From contig JAFGQD010000116.1 of NCBI GenBank assembly GCA_016935875.1, positions 1 to 5,085 of the forward strand: a stretch of DNA of 5,085 bases. Reading direction: 5' to 3'. Positions 1-5,085 of the stretch are shown in pieces. A program made the position numbers and the translations under genes. Origin of the DNA: Deltaproteobacteria bacterium. GTDB taxonomy: Bacteria; Desulfobacterota; Syntrophia; Syntrophales; UBA2210. The notes beneath the pieces are model-generated. The model was not told the DNA's origin. It did no database searches and saw only the letters and a program-made list of their open reading frames with translations. Numbering within the stretch: position 1 is the first letter of the stretch; every line of letters starts with the position of its first letter.

Positions 1-1644
1 ACAGTGGAAGACATAAACAACAAACTCGGCAAAAAGGTAACTGTCTGCTACCTCCCGATAGGTTCCGAAGAGTCCTTTAAGGGTCTGATCGACCTTGTGC
101 ATATGAAAGCGCTGATCTTTGACAATCCCAAAGGTACCCCCAAGAAAGAAGATATCCCTGAAGACCTCGTAAAAGATGCCAAGGCATACCGGGAAACAAT
201 GGTGGAAGATATAGCCGAATGTGACGAGGGCTTAATGGACAAATATCTGGAGGAGGGAGAACTTTCTATCAACGACATTCAAAATGGACTTCGAAAGGGA
301 GTAATCTCAGGAGGCTTGATCCCAGTCATATGTGGCTCGGCCCTGAATCACATAGGGATTACCTCTCTTATGGATATTATCGTAACCTCTCTCCCCTCCC
401 CCATAGATCGAGGGGCTGTCACGGGCAAAGAGCCAAATACAGAGGAAGAGATTGAAAGAACACCGGATGTGAATGCACCCTTTTCGGCAATGGTATTTAA
501 AACCATCGCCGACCCCTATGCGGGAAAACTTACACTGTTCAGGATCTTCTCAGGAACACTGACATCGGACTTTGTATTTTATAACCCATCGAAGGATGTG
601 AGTGAAAAATGCGGAAATATCTTCTATCTGGAGGGGAAAACCCAGGTTCCGGTGGAATCACTCATTCCCGGAGATATTGCCTCTCTTGCCAAATTGAAAG
701 AAACTTCCACCGGTGATACCATGTGTGATGCAAAATCGCCCATCATCTATGATAAGGTTCCCCTGATAAATCCTGTTGTTCGCTATGCGGTAGAGCCCAA
801 GACCAAGGGGGATGAGGAAAAAATACATGCCTCTCTTAACAGATTGATCGACGAAGATCATACCCTCTCAATTCACAGGGATCCACAGACAGGGGAAACC
901 ATACTTTCCGGTGTTGGTCAGGTACATATCGATATAACCCGAGAAAAACTCAAAAGAAAATTTGGAGTTGACATAAATCTCAAACAACCGAAAGTACCTT
1001 TCAAGGAAACCATCAGGGGGAAAACAAGGGTTCAGGGCAAGTATAAAAAACAATCGGGGGGTAAGGGACAGTATGGTGACACCTGGCTTGAAATCGAACC
1101 TCTTCCTAAAGGAGGCGGATTCGAGTTTCTGGATAAGATTGTAGGCGGCGTCATACCGAAGACATATATACCGGCAGTAGAGAAGGGGATCGTCGAGGCA
1201 ATGGCTGAAGGCATCCTTGCAGGTTTTCCTATCGTCGATGTAAGGGTCTCTCTTGTAGATGGCACGTTCCATGCCGTGGATTCATCCGAGATGGCATTTA
1301 AGATAGCAGGTTCCATGGGTTTTAAGAAGGGATTTCAGGATTGCCAGCCGACACTTCTGGAACCGATTGTCGACATCAGCATTGAAATACCCGATGAATA
1401 TATGGGAGATGTAATCGGCGATCTCAACAGCAGACGGGGACGCGTGTTGGGCATGGATAAAGTTGGTTCTAACCAGGTTATCAAAGGACAGGTTCCACTT
1501 TCTGAAATTCTTTCATATGCGCCGGATCTTACGTCGATTACCAGCGGCAGAGGCACCTTCTCTTTTGAGATCTCTCGCTACGAAGAACTCCCCGCGCACT
1601 TGAAGGAAAAGGTTATTGCCGAGGCGAAAAAGGAAGAGTCATAA
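1..1644 (+). CDS. fusA: Elongation factor G, FusA2-like, 5'-truncated by the window edge
   Basis: EF-G is the cytosolic GTPase that drives ribosomal translocation and, with RRF, ribosome recycling. The frame is open from base 1 (ACA GTG GAA...), so the gene begins upstream; the GTG at 4 is internal. The G1-G4 nucleotide motifs are missing. What remains, in order: the G' insert; the G5 loop (CGSAL, about 331-345); domain II (about 478-760); domain III (about 766-990, with GQVHID in place of the usual GELHLE); domain IV (about 991-1350, loop QSGGKGQYG at 1051-1077); and domain V to the end. The tip histidine (FHAVDSSE, His codon 1270-1272) is kept; it corresponds to E. coli His583, which acts in translocation. 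The GQVHID, NSRRGRVLGM and YAPDLTSITSGRG stretches look more like the FusA2/EF-G-2 type than canonical FusA1. That subtype call is from memory of the family, so whether this is the cell's only EF-G or a second paralogue is open. Stop TAA at 1642-1644. Confidence 0.95.
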   Translation, partial: TVEDINNKLGKKVTVCYLPIGSEESFKGLIDLVHMKALIFDNPKGTPKKEDIPEDLVKDAKAYRETMVEDIAECDEGLMDKYLEEGELSINDIQNGLRKGVISGGLIPVICGSALNHIGITSLMDIIVTSLPSPIDRGAVTGKEPNTEEEIERTPDVNAPFSAMVFKTIADPYAGKLTLFRIFSGTLTSDFVFYNPSKDVSEKCGNIFYLEGKTQVPVESLIPGDIASLAKLKETSTGDTMCDAKSPIIYDKVPLINPVVRYAVEPKTKGDEEKIHASLNRLIDEDHTLSIHRDPQTGETILSGVGQVHIDITREKLKRKFGVDINLKQPKVPFKETIRGKTRVQGKYKKQSGGKGQYGDTWLEIEPLPKGGGFEFLDKIVGGVIPKTYIPAVEKGIVEAMAEGILAGFPIVDVRVSLVDGTFHAVDSSEMAFKIAGSMGFKKGFQDCQPTLLEPIVDISIEIPDEYMGDVIGDLNSRRGRVLGMDKVGSNQVIKGQVPLSEILSYAPDLTSITSGRGTFSFEISRYEELPAHLKEKVIAEAKKEES

Positions 1645-1660
1645 GAAATGCAATTGGTAG

Positions 1661-1694
1661 TTTTGATTTATAATCAAGGACAGGTATTTTGATT
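1661..1694 (+). repeat. Two TTTTGATT copies flanking an inverted AATCAA at the mogA start
   Basis: TTTTGATT occurs at 1661-1668 and again at 1687-1694, where it contains the TTG start codon. Between them AATCAAGG (1672-1679) is complementary to either copy: six Watson-Crick pairs plus two G-U pairs. The left pairing leaves a 3-nt loop and the right a 7-nt loop. Both would cover the Shine-Dalgarno, and the right one would also cover the start codon. The stems are AT-rich with one G-C pair each, so they are weak. The pairing is seen in the sequence; a regulatory role is inference. Confidence 0.45.
1676..1680 (+). promoter_or_regulatory. Ribosome binding site fixing the mogA TTG start
   Basis: AAGGA lies 8 nt before TTG at 1689. 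An in-frame TAA at 1671-1673 bounds the frame upstream, and no ATG or GTG lies between it and 1689. This makes TTG the most likely start, with ATT at 1686 the only other weak option. Confidence 0.75.
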
Positions 1695-2177
1695 ACCGGC
1701 GGAGTTATAACAGTAAGCGACAAAGGTTCCCGCAACGAGCGAGAGGACACAAGCGGACCGGAGGTTATACGCATGCTGGGTGATCTTGATATCCGGGTCA
1801 CCGATTACGAAGTAATCCCCGATGAAAAAGAAATCATAAGAGACAAAATAAAAGAGTACACCGATAATAAGAATCTGGATCTGGTTGTAACAACCGGTGG
1901 AACCGGTGTAAGCCCGCGGGATGTCACACCCGATGCGACTCTGGAAATTATAGAAAAGGAACTCCCGGGCATGGCAGAGGCCATGAGAAGGGAAAGCATG
2001 AGCAAGACACCTCATGCAATGATATCAAGGGCTGTAACGGGGATAAGAGGGCAATCCCTGATCATCAATCTACCCGGAAGCCCGAAGGGAGCCAGAGAAA
2101 ATCTGGCCGTACTCCTTCCCGCTCTGAAACACACGATAGAAAAATTAAAGGGAGACATGTCGGACTGCGGCGGTTAA
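1689..2177 (+). CDS. mogA: Molybdopterin adenylyltransferase (MogA/MoaB family)
   Basis: MogA activates molybdopterin by transferring AMP from ATP, making adenylyl-molybdopterin, the substrate for molybdate insertion by MoeA in the cytoplasm. The 162 residues cover a single MoCF-binding domain with the expected order: N-terminal strand ITVSDKGS (7-14), DTSGP (20-24), IPDE (43-46), TTGGTGVSPRDVTPDAT (68-84) and NLPGSP (127-132). Asp45 and Asp78 align with E. coli MogA Asp49 and Asp82, two acidic residues known to matter for function. The RDVTPDAT stretch favours MogA over MoaB, which has a different sequence there. It is shorter than E. coli MogA because it lacks the C-terminal extension, as in many MogA/MoaB-type proteins. 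It starts at TTG (see the ribosome binding site), 44 bp after EF-G and in the same direction, so read-through from EF-G is plausible. The gene ends 16 bp from the convergent lapA-type gene. Confidence 0.92.
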   Translation: MITGGVITVSDKGSRNEREDTSGPEVIRMLGDLDIRVTDYEVIPDEKEIIRDKIKEYTDNKNLDLVVTTGGTGVSPRDVTPDATLEIIEKELPGMAEAMRRESMSKTPHAMISRAVTGIRGQSLIINLPGSPKGARENLAVLLPALKHTIEKLKGDMSDCGG

Positions 2178-2193
2178 CGGCCCATCCGGCTTG

Positions 2194-2517
2194 TTACGAA
2201 TTCCACTTGCCTGCTGTCTCTTCGGTTTTTGTCTCCTGAATGGCGGGGAGCTTCTCGCTTGAGATCTTTTTATCCAGTTCCTTAATCCTCTTTTTCAACT
2301 TTGTAACTTCCCTGGAAAGCCTGAATCTTTCTACTATTCCCATAAAGCCGGCGAAGATTATACCTATGCCAAAGGATATGAAAATCAGCATATAAGCGGG
2401 CACGCTGACGTCTATAAATTTGTAATATCCAAGATGGACAAGATCAGTATTTATTAACGAGAAAGTAATGATAAACAGCATGATCAACGTGACAATAATC
2501 GTATAAAGAAGTTTCAT
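2194..2517 (-). CDS. LapA-domain (DUF1049) small inner-membrane protein
   Basis: This 107-residue protein has two hydrophobic segments, about residues 3-22 and 41-62, separated by a short polar loop (NTDLVHLGYYKFIDVSVP). Positively charged residues follow (ERFRLSREVTKLKKRIKELDKK), then a polar tail. Residues 67, 71, 74, 78, 81 and 85 (L, V, L, I, L, I) keep a 4-3 heptad spacing, so a cytoplasmic coiled coil is likely. The asparagine after the first segment, the loop, the second segment and the C-terminal helix match the LapA domain family. E. coli LapA works with LapB in controlling lipopolysaccharide synthesis through FtsH and LpxC. That role is family knowledge and is not shown here, since no lapB is in view. 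It is the last gene of the leftward operon: its ATG is one base after the HIT stop (TAG-A-ATG) and it has a strong purine-rich ribosome binding site. Confidence 0.85.
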   Translation of the reverse strand: MKLLYTIIVTLIMLFIITFSLINTDLVHLGYYKFIDVSVPAYMLIFISFGIGIIFAGFMGIVERFRLSREVTKLKKRIKELDKKISSEKLPAIQETKTEETAGKWNS

Positions 2518-2518
2518 T

Positions 2519-3001
2519 CTATCTCTCCTCTCTCCTTTGAAAATATTGCAATAACGTATTCCGGGTCATTATAATATCCTCCGGAATTACCCTGACCTCC
2601 CCCAGAACCGTGGTAAAATTGGTATCGCCCAGCCATCTGGGGACAACATGTATATGCAGATGATCCTCGACACCGGCACCGGCCGCCTTCCCGAGATTCA
2701 ACCCTATATTGAACCCTTCGGGTGTAAATGCTTTTTTCAAAGTTCTCACGCATATGTCGGTGAGTTGCATCATCTCCATCTTCTCTTCGGCGTTCGTTTC
2801 TTCTATATCACATATATGCCTGAAGGGAATCACCAAAAGATGACCGGAGGTATATGGATATTTGTTCATCATGATATAACAGGACTTCCCCTCATACAAG
2901 ACAAGGTCTTCTTCCCTGGCAGATCCCCCGCAAAAAACGCACCCGTCCGGTTTTTTGCCTGTAATATACTCCATCCTCCCCGGAGCCATAATGCTGTCCA
3001 T
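2519..3001 (-). CDS. HIT-family protein, Ap4A phosphorylase/hydrolase-like
   Basis: Histidine-triad proteins are cytosolic nucleotide hydrolases or transferases that act through a covalent nucleotidyl-histidine. The 160 residues show a CxxC pair (Cys21, Cys24) that with His62 and His114 would bind zinc, GHLLVIPFRH (53-62), NLGKAAGAGVEDH (102-114) and the triad HLHIHVVPRW (114-123), with His116 the expected nucleophile. The CxxC plus PRW ending and the APxRMEYI N-terminus place it in the bacterial branch related to Ap4A phosphorylases; the true substrate cannot be read from sequence. Residue 8 is Gly (codon GGG at 2978-2980) where relatives usually have Trp in APWRMEYI. The ATG at 3001 is supported by AGGA 8 nt upstream; Met5 is an alternative without that support. 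It lies 15 nt after the phosphodiesterase gene and 1 nt before the LapA-domain gene, so the three are very likely co-transcribed. Confidence 0.93.
   Translation of the reverse strand: MDSIMAPGRMEYITGKKPDGCVFCGGSAREEDLVLYEGKSCYIMMNKYPYTSGHLLVIPFRHICDIEETNAEEKMEMMQLTDICVRTLKKAFTPEGFNIGLNLGKAAGAGVEDHLHIHVVPRWLGDTNFTTVLGEVRVIPEDIIMTRNTLLQYFQRREER
2523..2536 (-). promoter_or_regulatory. Tandem AGGAGA ribosome binding site inside the HIT gene's 3' end
   Basis: On the minus strand the last HIT codons read AGG AGA GAG GAG AGA TAG. They give two AGGAGA motifs (2536-2531 and 2529-2524), the nearer one 6 nt before the ATG at 2517. The purine run that encodes the RREER tail of the HIT protein is thus the ribosome binding site of the next gene. 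Confidence 0.8.
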
Positions 3002-3009
3002 AAATACTA

Positions 3010-3013
3010 TCCT
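3010..3013 (-). promoter_or_regulatory. Ribosome binding site of the HIT gene
   Basis: AGGA on the minus strand lies 8 nt before the ATG at 3001, in the 15-nt gap after the phosphodiesterase stop. It supports Met1 over the internal Met5. Confidence 0.7.
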
Positions 3014-3016
3014 GCT

Positions 3017-3496
3017 TCAATCCAGATCTATAATTGTTCCCACAATCTCTTTTCCGATATCCAGTATCCCCACAGAATTATGTTTTGCAAACCTCTGATC
3101 CGTTGGTGAACCGGGATTGAACAATAATATTCCATCCCTCACGTCATTCATGGCCCGGTGTGTATGACCATAGACGACACACTCAACATCATCAAATTCT
3201 CGCATCACCTTTTCTTCCAGACCAAATGGAGATCCCCATCCATGTATCAAGCCTATTCTTCGTCCTTCAATCACCAGTATCCTCTTTTCGGGAAAAACTT
3301 CTCTTACAGAATCAGGATCCATATTCCCACTTACGGCATACACCTTTTTGCCTCTGAAGACATCCAGGACCTCGCGCTCGACCATATCTCCCGCATGCAG
3401 GATCAAATCAACATCATGAAAATAATCATCGACGATCTTTTCAAGCCTGTTATCGGGAATATTAAGATGTGTATCAGAAATAATGCCTATCTTCAT
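3017..3496 (-). CDS. YfcE/MJ0936-family metallophosphodiesterase
   Basis: This 159-residue protein is a complete, compact calcineurin-like phosphoesterase. It shows the metal-binding motifs in order: SDTH (Asp8, His10), HAGD (Asp37), SGNMD (Asn58), IHGWG (His85) and YGHTH (His111, His113), followed by NPGSP (127-131). Length and motif spacing match the YfcE/MJ0936 family, cytosolic manganese- or nickel-dependent phosphodiesterases active on artificial bis-p-nitrophenyl phosphate; their natural substrates are largely unknown. The start gives the expected N-terminus, MKIGIISDTH, directly on the first beta strand. The ribosome binding site is poor (only CCGGTT upstream). It is the first gene of a leftward operon with the HIT protein and the LapA-domain protein, behind a TATAAT -10 element. 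The pairing with a dinucleotide-cleaving type enzyme hints at nucleotide phosphoester chemistry, but that is inference. Confidence 0.93.
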   Translation of the reverse strand: MKIGIISDTHLNIPDNRLEKIVDDYFHDVDLILHAGDMVEREVLDVFRGKKVYAVSGNMDPDSVREVFPEKRILVIEGRRIGLIHGWGSPFGLEEKVMREFDDVECVVYGHTHRAMNDVRDGILLFNPGSPTDQRFAKHNSVGILDIGKEIVGTIIDLD

Positions 3497-3518
3497 AACC
3501 GGTAATAGCGAATTTTCT

Positions 3519-3524
3519 ATTATA
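3519..3524 (-). promoter_or_regulatory. Probable -10 element for the leftward phosphodiesterase-HIT-LapA operon
   Basis: The minus strand reads TATAAT here. Transcription would start near 3512, leaving a leader of about 16 nt before the ATG at 3496. No good -35 hexamer lies at 16-18 nt (the candidates are AAAGCT-like), so the promoter may be weak or need an activator. TTGTCT at 3542-3537 is only 12 nt away, too close. Confidence 0.45.
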
Positions 3525-3547
3525 CCTATGCCAAAAAGACAAGCTTT

Positions 3548-3580
3548 ATTTTACAGAGTTTTTGGTTTGACATTTTACAG
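3548..3580 (+). repeat. 9-bp direct repeat ATTTTACAG in the divergent promoter region
   Basis: ATTTTACAG occurs at 3548-3556 and 3572-3580, 24 bp apart start to start. The second copy overlaps the end of the -35 hexamer and the spacer of the rightward promoter. The first lies between the two divergent promoters. Tandem regulator binding is possible, but an AT-rich region can give such a repeat by chance. Confidence 0.4.
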
Positions 3581-3595
3581 GCGTGTGACTAATAT
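3567..3595 (+). promoter_or_regulatory. Sigma70-type promoter for the small ORF-ligA operon
   Basis: A consensus -35 TTGACA (3567-3572), a 17-nt spacer and a -10 TAATAT (3590-3595) face right. Transcription would start near 3602, about 25 nt before the ATG at 3627, leaving room for the ribosome binding site at 3615-3619. Position, spacing and orientation all agree with the genes. Confidence 0.8.
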
Positions 3596-3614
3596 CTTCA
3601 GAAAACCTCTTGAA

Positions 3615-3619
3615 AAGGG
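3615..3619 (+). promoter_or_regulatory. Ribosome binding site of the small ORF before ligA
   Basis: AAGGG within an AAAAGGG run lies 7 nt before ATG at 3627 and 4 nt before the adjacent ATG at 3624. Spacing favours 3627. Confidence 0.65.
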
Positions 3620-3626
3620 TCTGATG

Positions 3627-3896
3627 ATGATTGAAAAGACATTGGGAAACATAGCTGAAAAGATACTTGCCCTCGATGAAGCATCACTCAACAGTCTGTG
3701 GGGAAAATACAAGACCAAACTGGAACAATTTGACACAACAAGAGAGTGGGAAAAGGCGACTATAATTTTCTTTATTATAAACTCGGTGAGGGTGAAGAAT
3801 GATATCTTCAATAAAAAAGTTATCAGCAAACAGGAAGAAGAACCGAAGATTAAGAAACCATTTTCAAACGTATCACACCTCAAGCGAATAAAATAA
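3627..3896 (+). CDS. Uncharacterised 89-residue helical protein coupled to ligA
   Basis: I do not recognise a named family. The protein is 89 residues, with no signal peptide, cysteine or metal motif. Residues 1-35 look like an amphipathic helix (MIEKTLGNIAEKILALDEAS, then LWGKYKTKLEQF). Next comes TREWEKA (38-44), a short hydrophobic patch IIFFIIN (46-52) too short for a clear membrane span, SVRVKNDIF, and a lysine/glutamate-rich, probably disordered tail ending in LKRIK. A helical cytosolic protein is the simplest reading. ATG at 3627 is chosen for its ribosome binding site and the promoter just upstream; 3624 is nearly equivalent. The frame is open back to 3483, but that would run through the promoter and into the divergent gene. 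Its TAA shares a base with the ligA ATG (TAATG at 3894-3898), which points to translational coupling and real coding status. Confidence 0.8.
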   Translation: MIEKTLGNIAEKILALDEASLNSLWGKYKTKLEQFDTTREWEKATIIFFIINSVRVKNDIFNKKVISKQEEEPKIKKPFSNVSHLKRIK

Positions 3897-5085
3897 TGGA
3901 AAAAAAGACGGCGATACAAAGGATAGAAGAACTTCGGGATCTGATCAACTATCATAACAGGCAGTATTACCAGTTAGATGATCCGGAGATATCCGACTCC
4001 GAATATGATCGCCTGATGCAGGAATTGATCGCTCTTGAAAACCGTTACGTGGAAGTTAACGATATAAGAAGTGCGTCAAGCGCATCGCCCACTCAGACCG
4101 TGGGAGCCGCTCCTCTTGAGAAGTTTGACAGTATTCATCATTTGTCTCCCATGCTAAGCCTTGCCAACGCCTTCTCCGAAGAAGACATCATATCATTCGA
4201 CAAACGTATCAAGCGCCTCCTTGACACACAGGAAGATGTGTCTTTTGTAGTTGAACCAAAGCTTGATGGCATTGGAGTTAACCTATTGTATGAAAAAGGT
4301 ATTCTTAAATACGGTTCAACAAGAGGGGATGGGGCAATCGGTGAGGATATCACGCAGAATCTCAAGACGATACATGCAATCCCCCTGAGGATAAAATCCA
4401 TCAACGGTCGGGTAATTCCCGATAAAATCGAGATACGGGGTGAAGTCTACATAAAAACAGATGACTTCAAAAAGCTTAACAGGCAGAGGATGGCGGACGG
4501 TGACAATCCCTTTGCCAACCCCAGAAATGCCGCGGCCGGTTCGCTTCGCCAACTTGATTCAAAGATTACCGCGAAAAGGTCTCTCAGTATATTCTGCTAT
4601 GCTATCGGATTTTCTGAAGGGATAGCCTTCCAGACACATCTGGACTTTCTGAAAACCCTGAAAGAATGGGGCTTTCCCGTAAATCCTCACATAAAAAAAG
4701 CGGAAGACATACAAAAGTGTATAGAATATTACCACGAAATGATCGCCAGACGTGAGACCCTTCCCTACGAGATAGACGGCACGGTCATCAAGGTCGACTC
4801 GATAGACACACAGAATCGCCTCGGCTTCGTTTCAAGAAGCCCCCGGTGGGCCATTGCCTGCAAGTTCCCTGCGACACAGGCCACAACAATTATCGAAGAT
4901 ATTATTATTCAGGTAGGCAGGACAGGTGTCCTGACTCCCGTCGCACTGATGAAGCCCGTTCGTGTCGGGGGCGTAATGGTCAGTCGCGCAACCCTTCACA
5001 ATCAGGATGAGATCAACAAAAAGAATATTCATATTGGGGATACGGTCATCGTGCAGAGAGCGGGCGACGTCATACCGGAGATCGT
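3896..5085 (+). CDS. ligA: NAD-dependent DNA ligase LigA, 3'-truncated by the window edge
   Basis: LigA seals nicks in duplex DNA using NAD+, in Okazaki fragment joining and repair. The frame is open from ATG 3896 to the last base (396 full codons), so the zinc finger, helix-hairpin-helix and BRCT domains lie beyond the window. Domain Ia, which binds the NMN part of NAD, is seen at residues 19-41 (YHNRQYY...SDSEYD). The adenylation domain follows: PTQTVG, HLSPMLSLANAFSEED, motif I EPKLDG with nucleophile Lys122, motif III EIRGEVY (179-185), NPFANPRNAAAGSLRQLD (204-221), motif IV IDG at Asp294 and motif V WAIACKF with Lys323. The OB fold begins after this (QVGRTGVLTPVA, then RATLHN and GDTVIVQRAGDVIPE). 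All catalytic residues expected in this part are present. There is no good ribosome binding site; the start overlaps the previous stop, so translation is probably coupled. Minor oddities are KLDGIG and PTQTVG where KLDGLA and PTQRVG are usual. Confidence 0.98.
   Translation, partial: MEKKTAIQRIEELRDLINYHNRQYYQLDDPEISDSEYDRLMQELIALENRYVEVNDIRSASSASPTQTVGAAPLEKFDSIHHLSPMLSLANAFSEEDIISFDKRIKRLLDTQEDVSFVVEPKLDGIGVNLLYEKGILKYGSTRGDGAIGEDITQNLKTIHAIPLRIKSINGRVIPDKIEIRGEVYIKTDDFKKLNRQRMADGDNPFANPRNAAAGSLRQLDSKITAKRSLSIFCYAIGFSEGIAFQTHLDFLKTLKEWGFPVNPHIKKAEDIQKCIEYYHEMIARRETLPYEIDGTVIKVDSIDTQNRLGFVSRSPRWAIACKFPATQATTIIEDIIIQVGRTGVLTPVALMKPVRVGGVMVSRATLHNQDEINKKNIHIGDTVIVQRAGDVIPEI

Noticed and set aside
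4..6. GTG as a genuine start of the EF-G gene
   Set aside because: The frame is open through base 1 and the protein would lack the whole GTP-binding core; it is an internal codon of a gene cut by the window edge.
868..1272. 134-codon minus-strand open frame inside EF-G
   Set aside because: Antisense to conserved EF-G domains III and IV; no independent coding evidence.
1669..1674. TATAAT as a -10 promoter element for mogA
   Set aside because: Transcription would begin near 1681, after the ribosome binding site at 1676-1680, and the hexamer is part of the inverted repeat; no convincing -35 was seen.
1645..1688. Intrinsic terminator between EF-G and mogA
   Set aside because: The TTGATT/AATCAA stem is AT-rich, only six pairs, and is not followed by a T-run, so it does not look like a terminator.
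2648..3109. 153-codon plus-strand open frame opposite the HIT gene
   Set aside because: It lies antisense to a HIT gene with all its motifs and shows no domain or ribosome binding site; a shadow frame.
3158..3505. 115-codon plus-strand open frame opposite the phosphodiesterase
   Set aside because: Antisense to a gene with complete metallophosphoesterase motifs; composition reflects the complementary strand only.
3483..3626. Longer N-terminus for the small protein before ligA (ATG at 3483 or 3528)
   Set aside because: It would overlap the start of the divergent phosphodiesterase gene or run through the TTGACA-TAATAT promoter, has no ribosome binding site, and the 3627 start fits both promoter and AAGGG.
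3575..3955. 126-codon minus-strand open frame across the small ORF and ligA start
   Set aside because: It opposes the promoter, the small ORF and the ligA start; its hydrophobic look comes from reverse reading of lysine/glutamate-rich codons.

Overview
The window is an ordinary chromosomal housekeeping segment of a Gram-negative bacterium. The protein types suggest a lineage of the Desulfobacterota/former Deltaproteobacteria kind: an EF-G of the FusA2-like type, a short MogA, a LapA-domain membrane protein, an Ap4A-phosphorylase-like HIT protein and an NAD-dependent ligase. That placement is an inference from protein style and a base composition that looks to be in the mid-40s % GC. No marker gene in the window fixes it. 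Coding density is very high, and I see no mobile element, CRISPR array, tRNA or rRNA.

Layout. (1) Positions 1-1644 (+) hold the C-terminal three quarters of an elongation factor G; the GTP-binding N-terminus lies before the window. (2) After a 44-bp gap, positions 1689-2177 (+) hold a MogA-type molybdopterin adenylyltransferase. It starts at TTG, and its ribosome binding site sits in a small inverted-repeat structure. (3) Only 16 bp further on, a leftward three-gene operon ends. Read in its own direction it runs YfcE-type metallophosphodiesterase (3496-3017), HIT-family nucleotide hydrolase/phosphorylase (3001-2519), LapA-domain inner-membrane protein (2517-2194), with gaps of 15 nt and 1 nt. 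(4) Positions 3497-3626 are a divergent promoter region. It has a near-consensus sigma70-type promoter to the right (TTGACA, 17 nt, TAATAT) and a consensus -10 hexamer (TATAAT) to the left. (5) To the right, an 89-residue uncharacterised protein (3627-3896) overlaps by one base (TAATG) the start of ligA (3896 to the window end). ligA encodes NAD-dependent DNA ligase and is cut by the window edge after 396 codons.

How the genes relate. EF-G (translation) and MogA (molybdenum cofactor) are co-directional but not obviously linked in function. The leftward operon joins two soluble enzymes of phosphoester or dinucleotide chemistry to a small membrane protein with a cytoplasmic coiled coil. The rightward pair couples an unknown small protein to the replicative/repair ligase. 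I found no convincing new multi-gene system. The best leads are the conserved-looking small protein translationally coupled to ligA, the divergent promoter with a 9-bp direct repeat, and the alternative hairpins around the mogA start.
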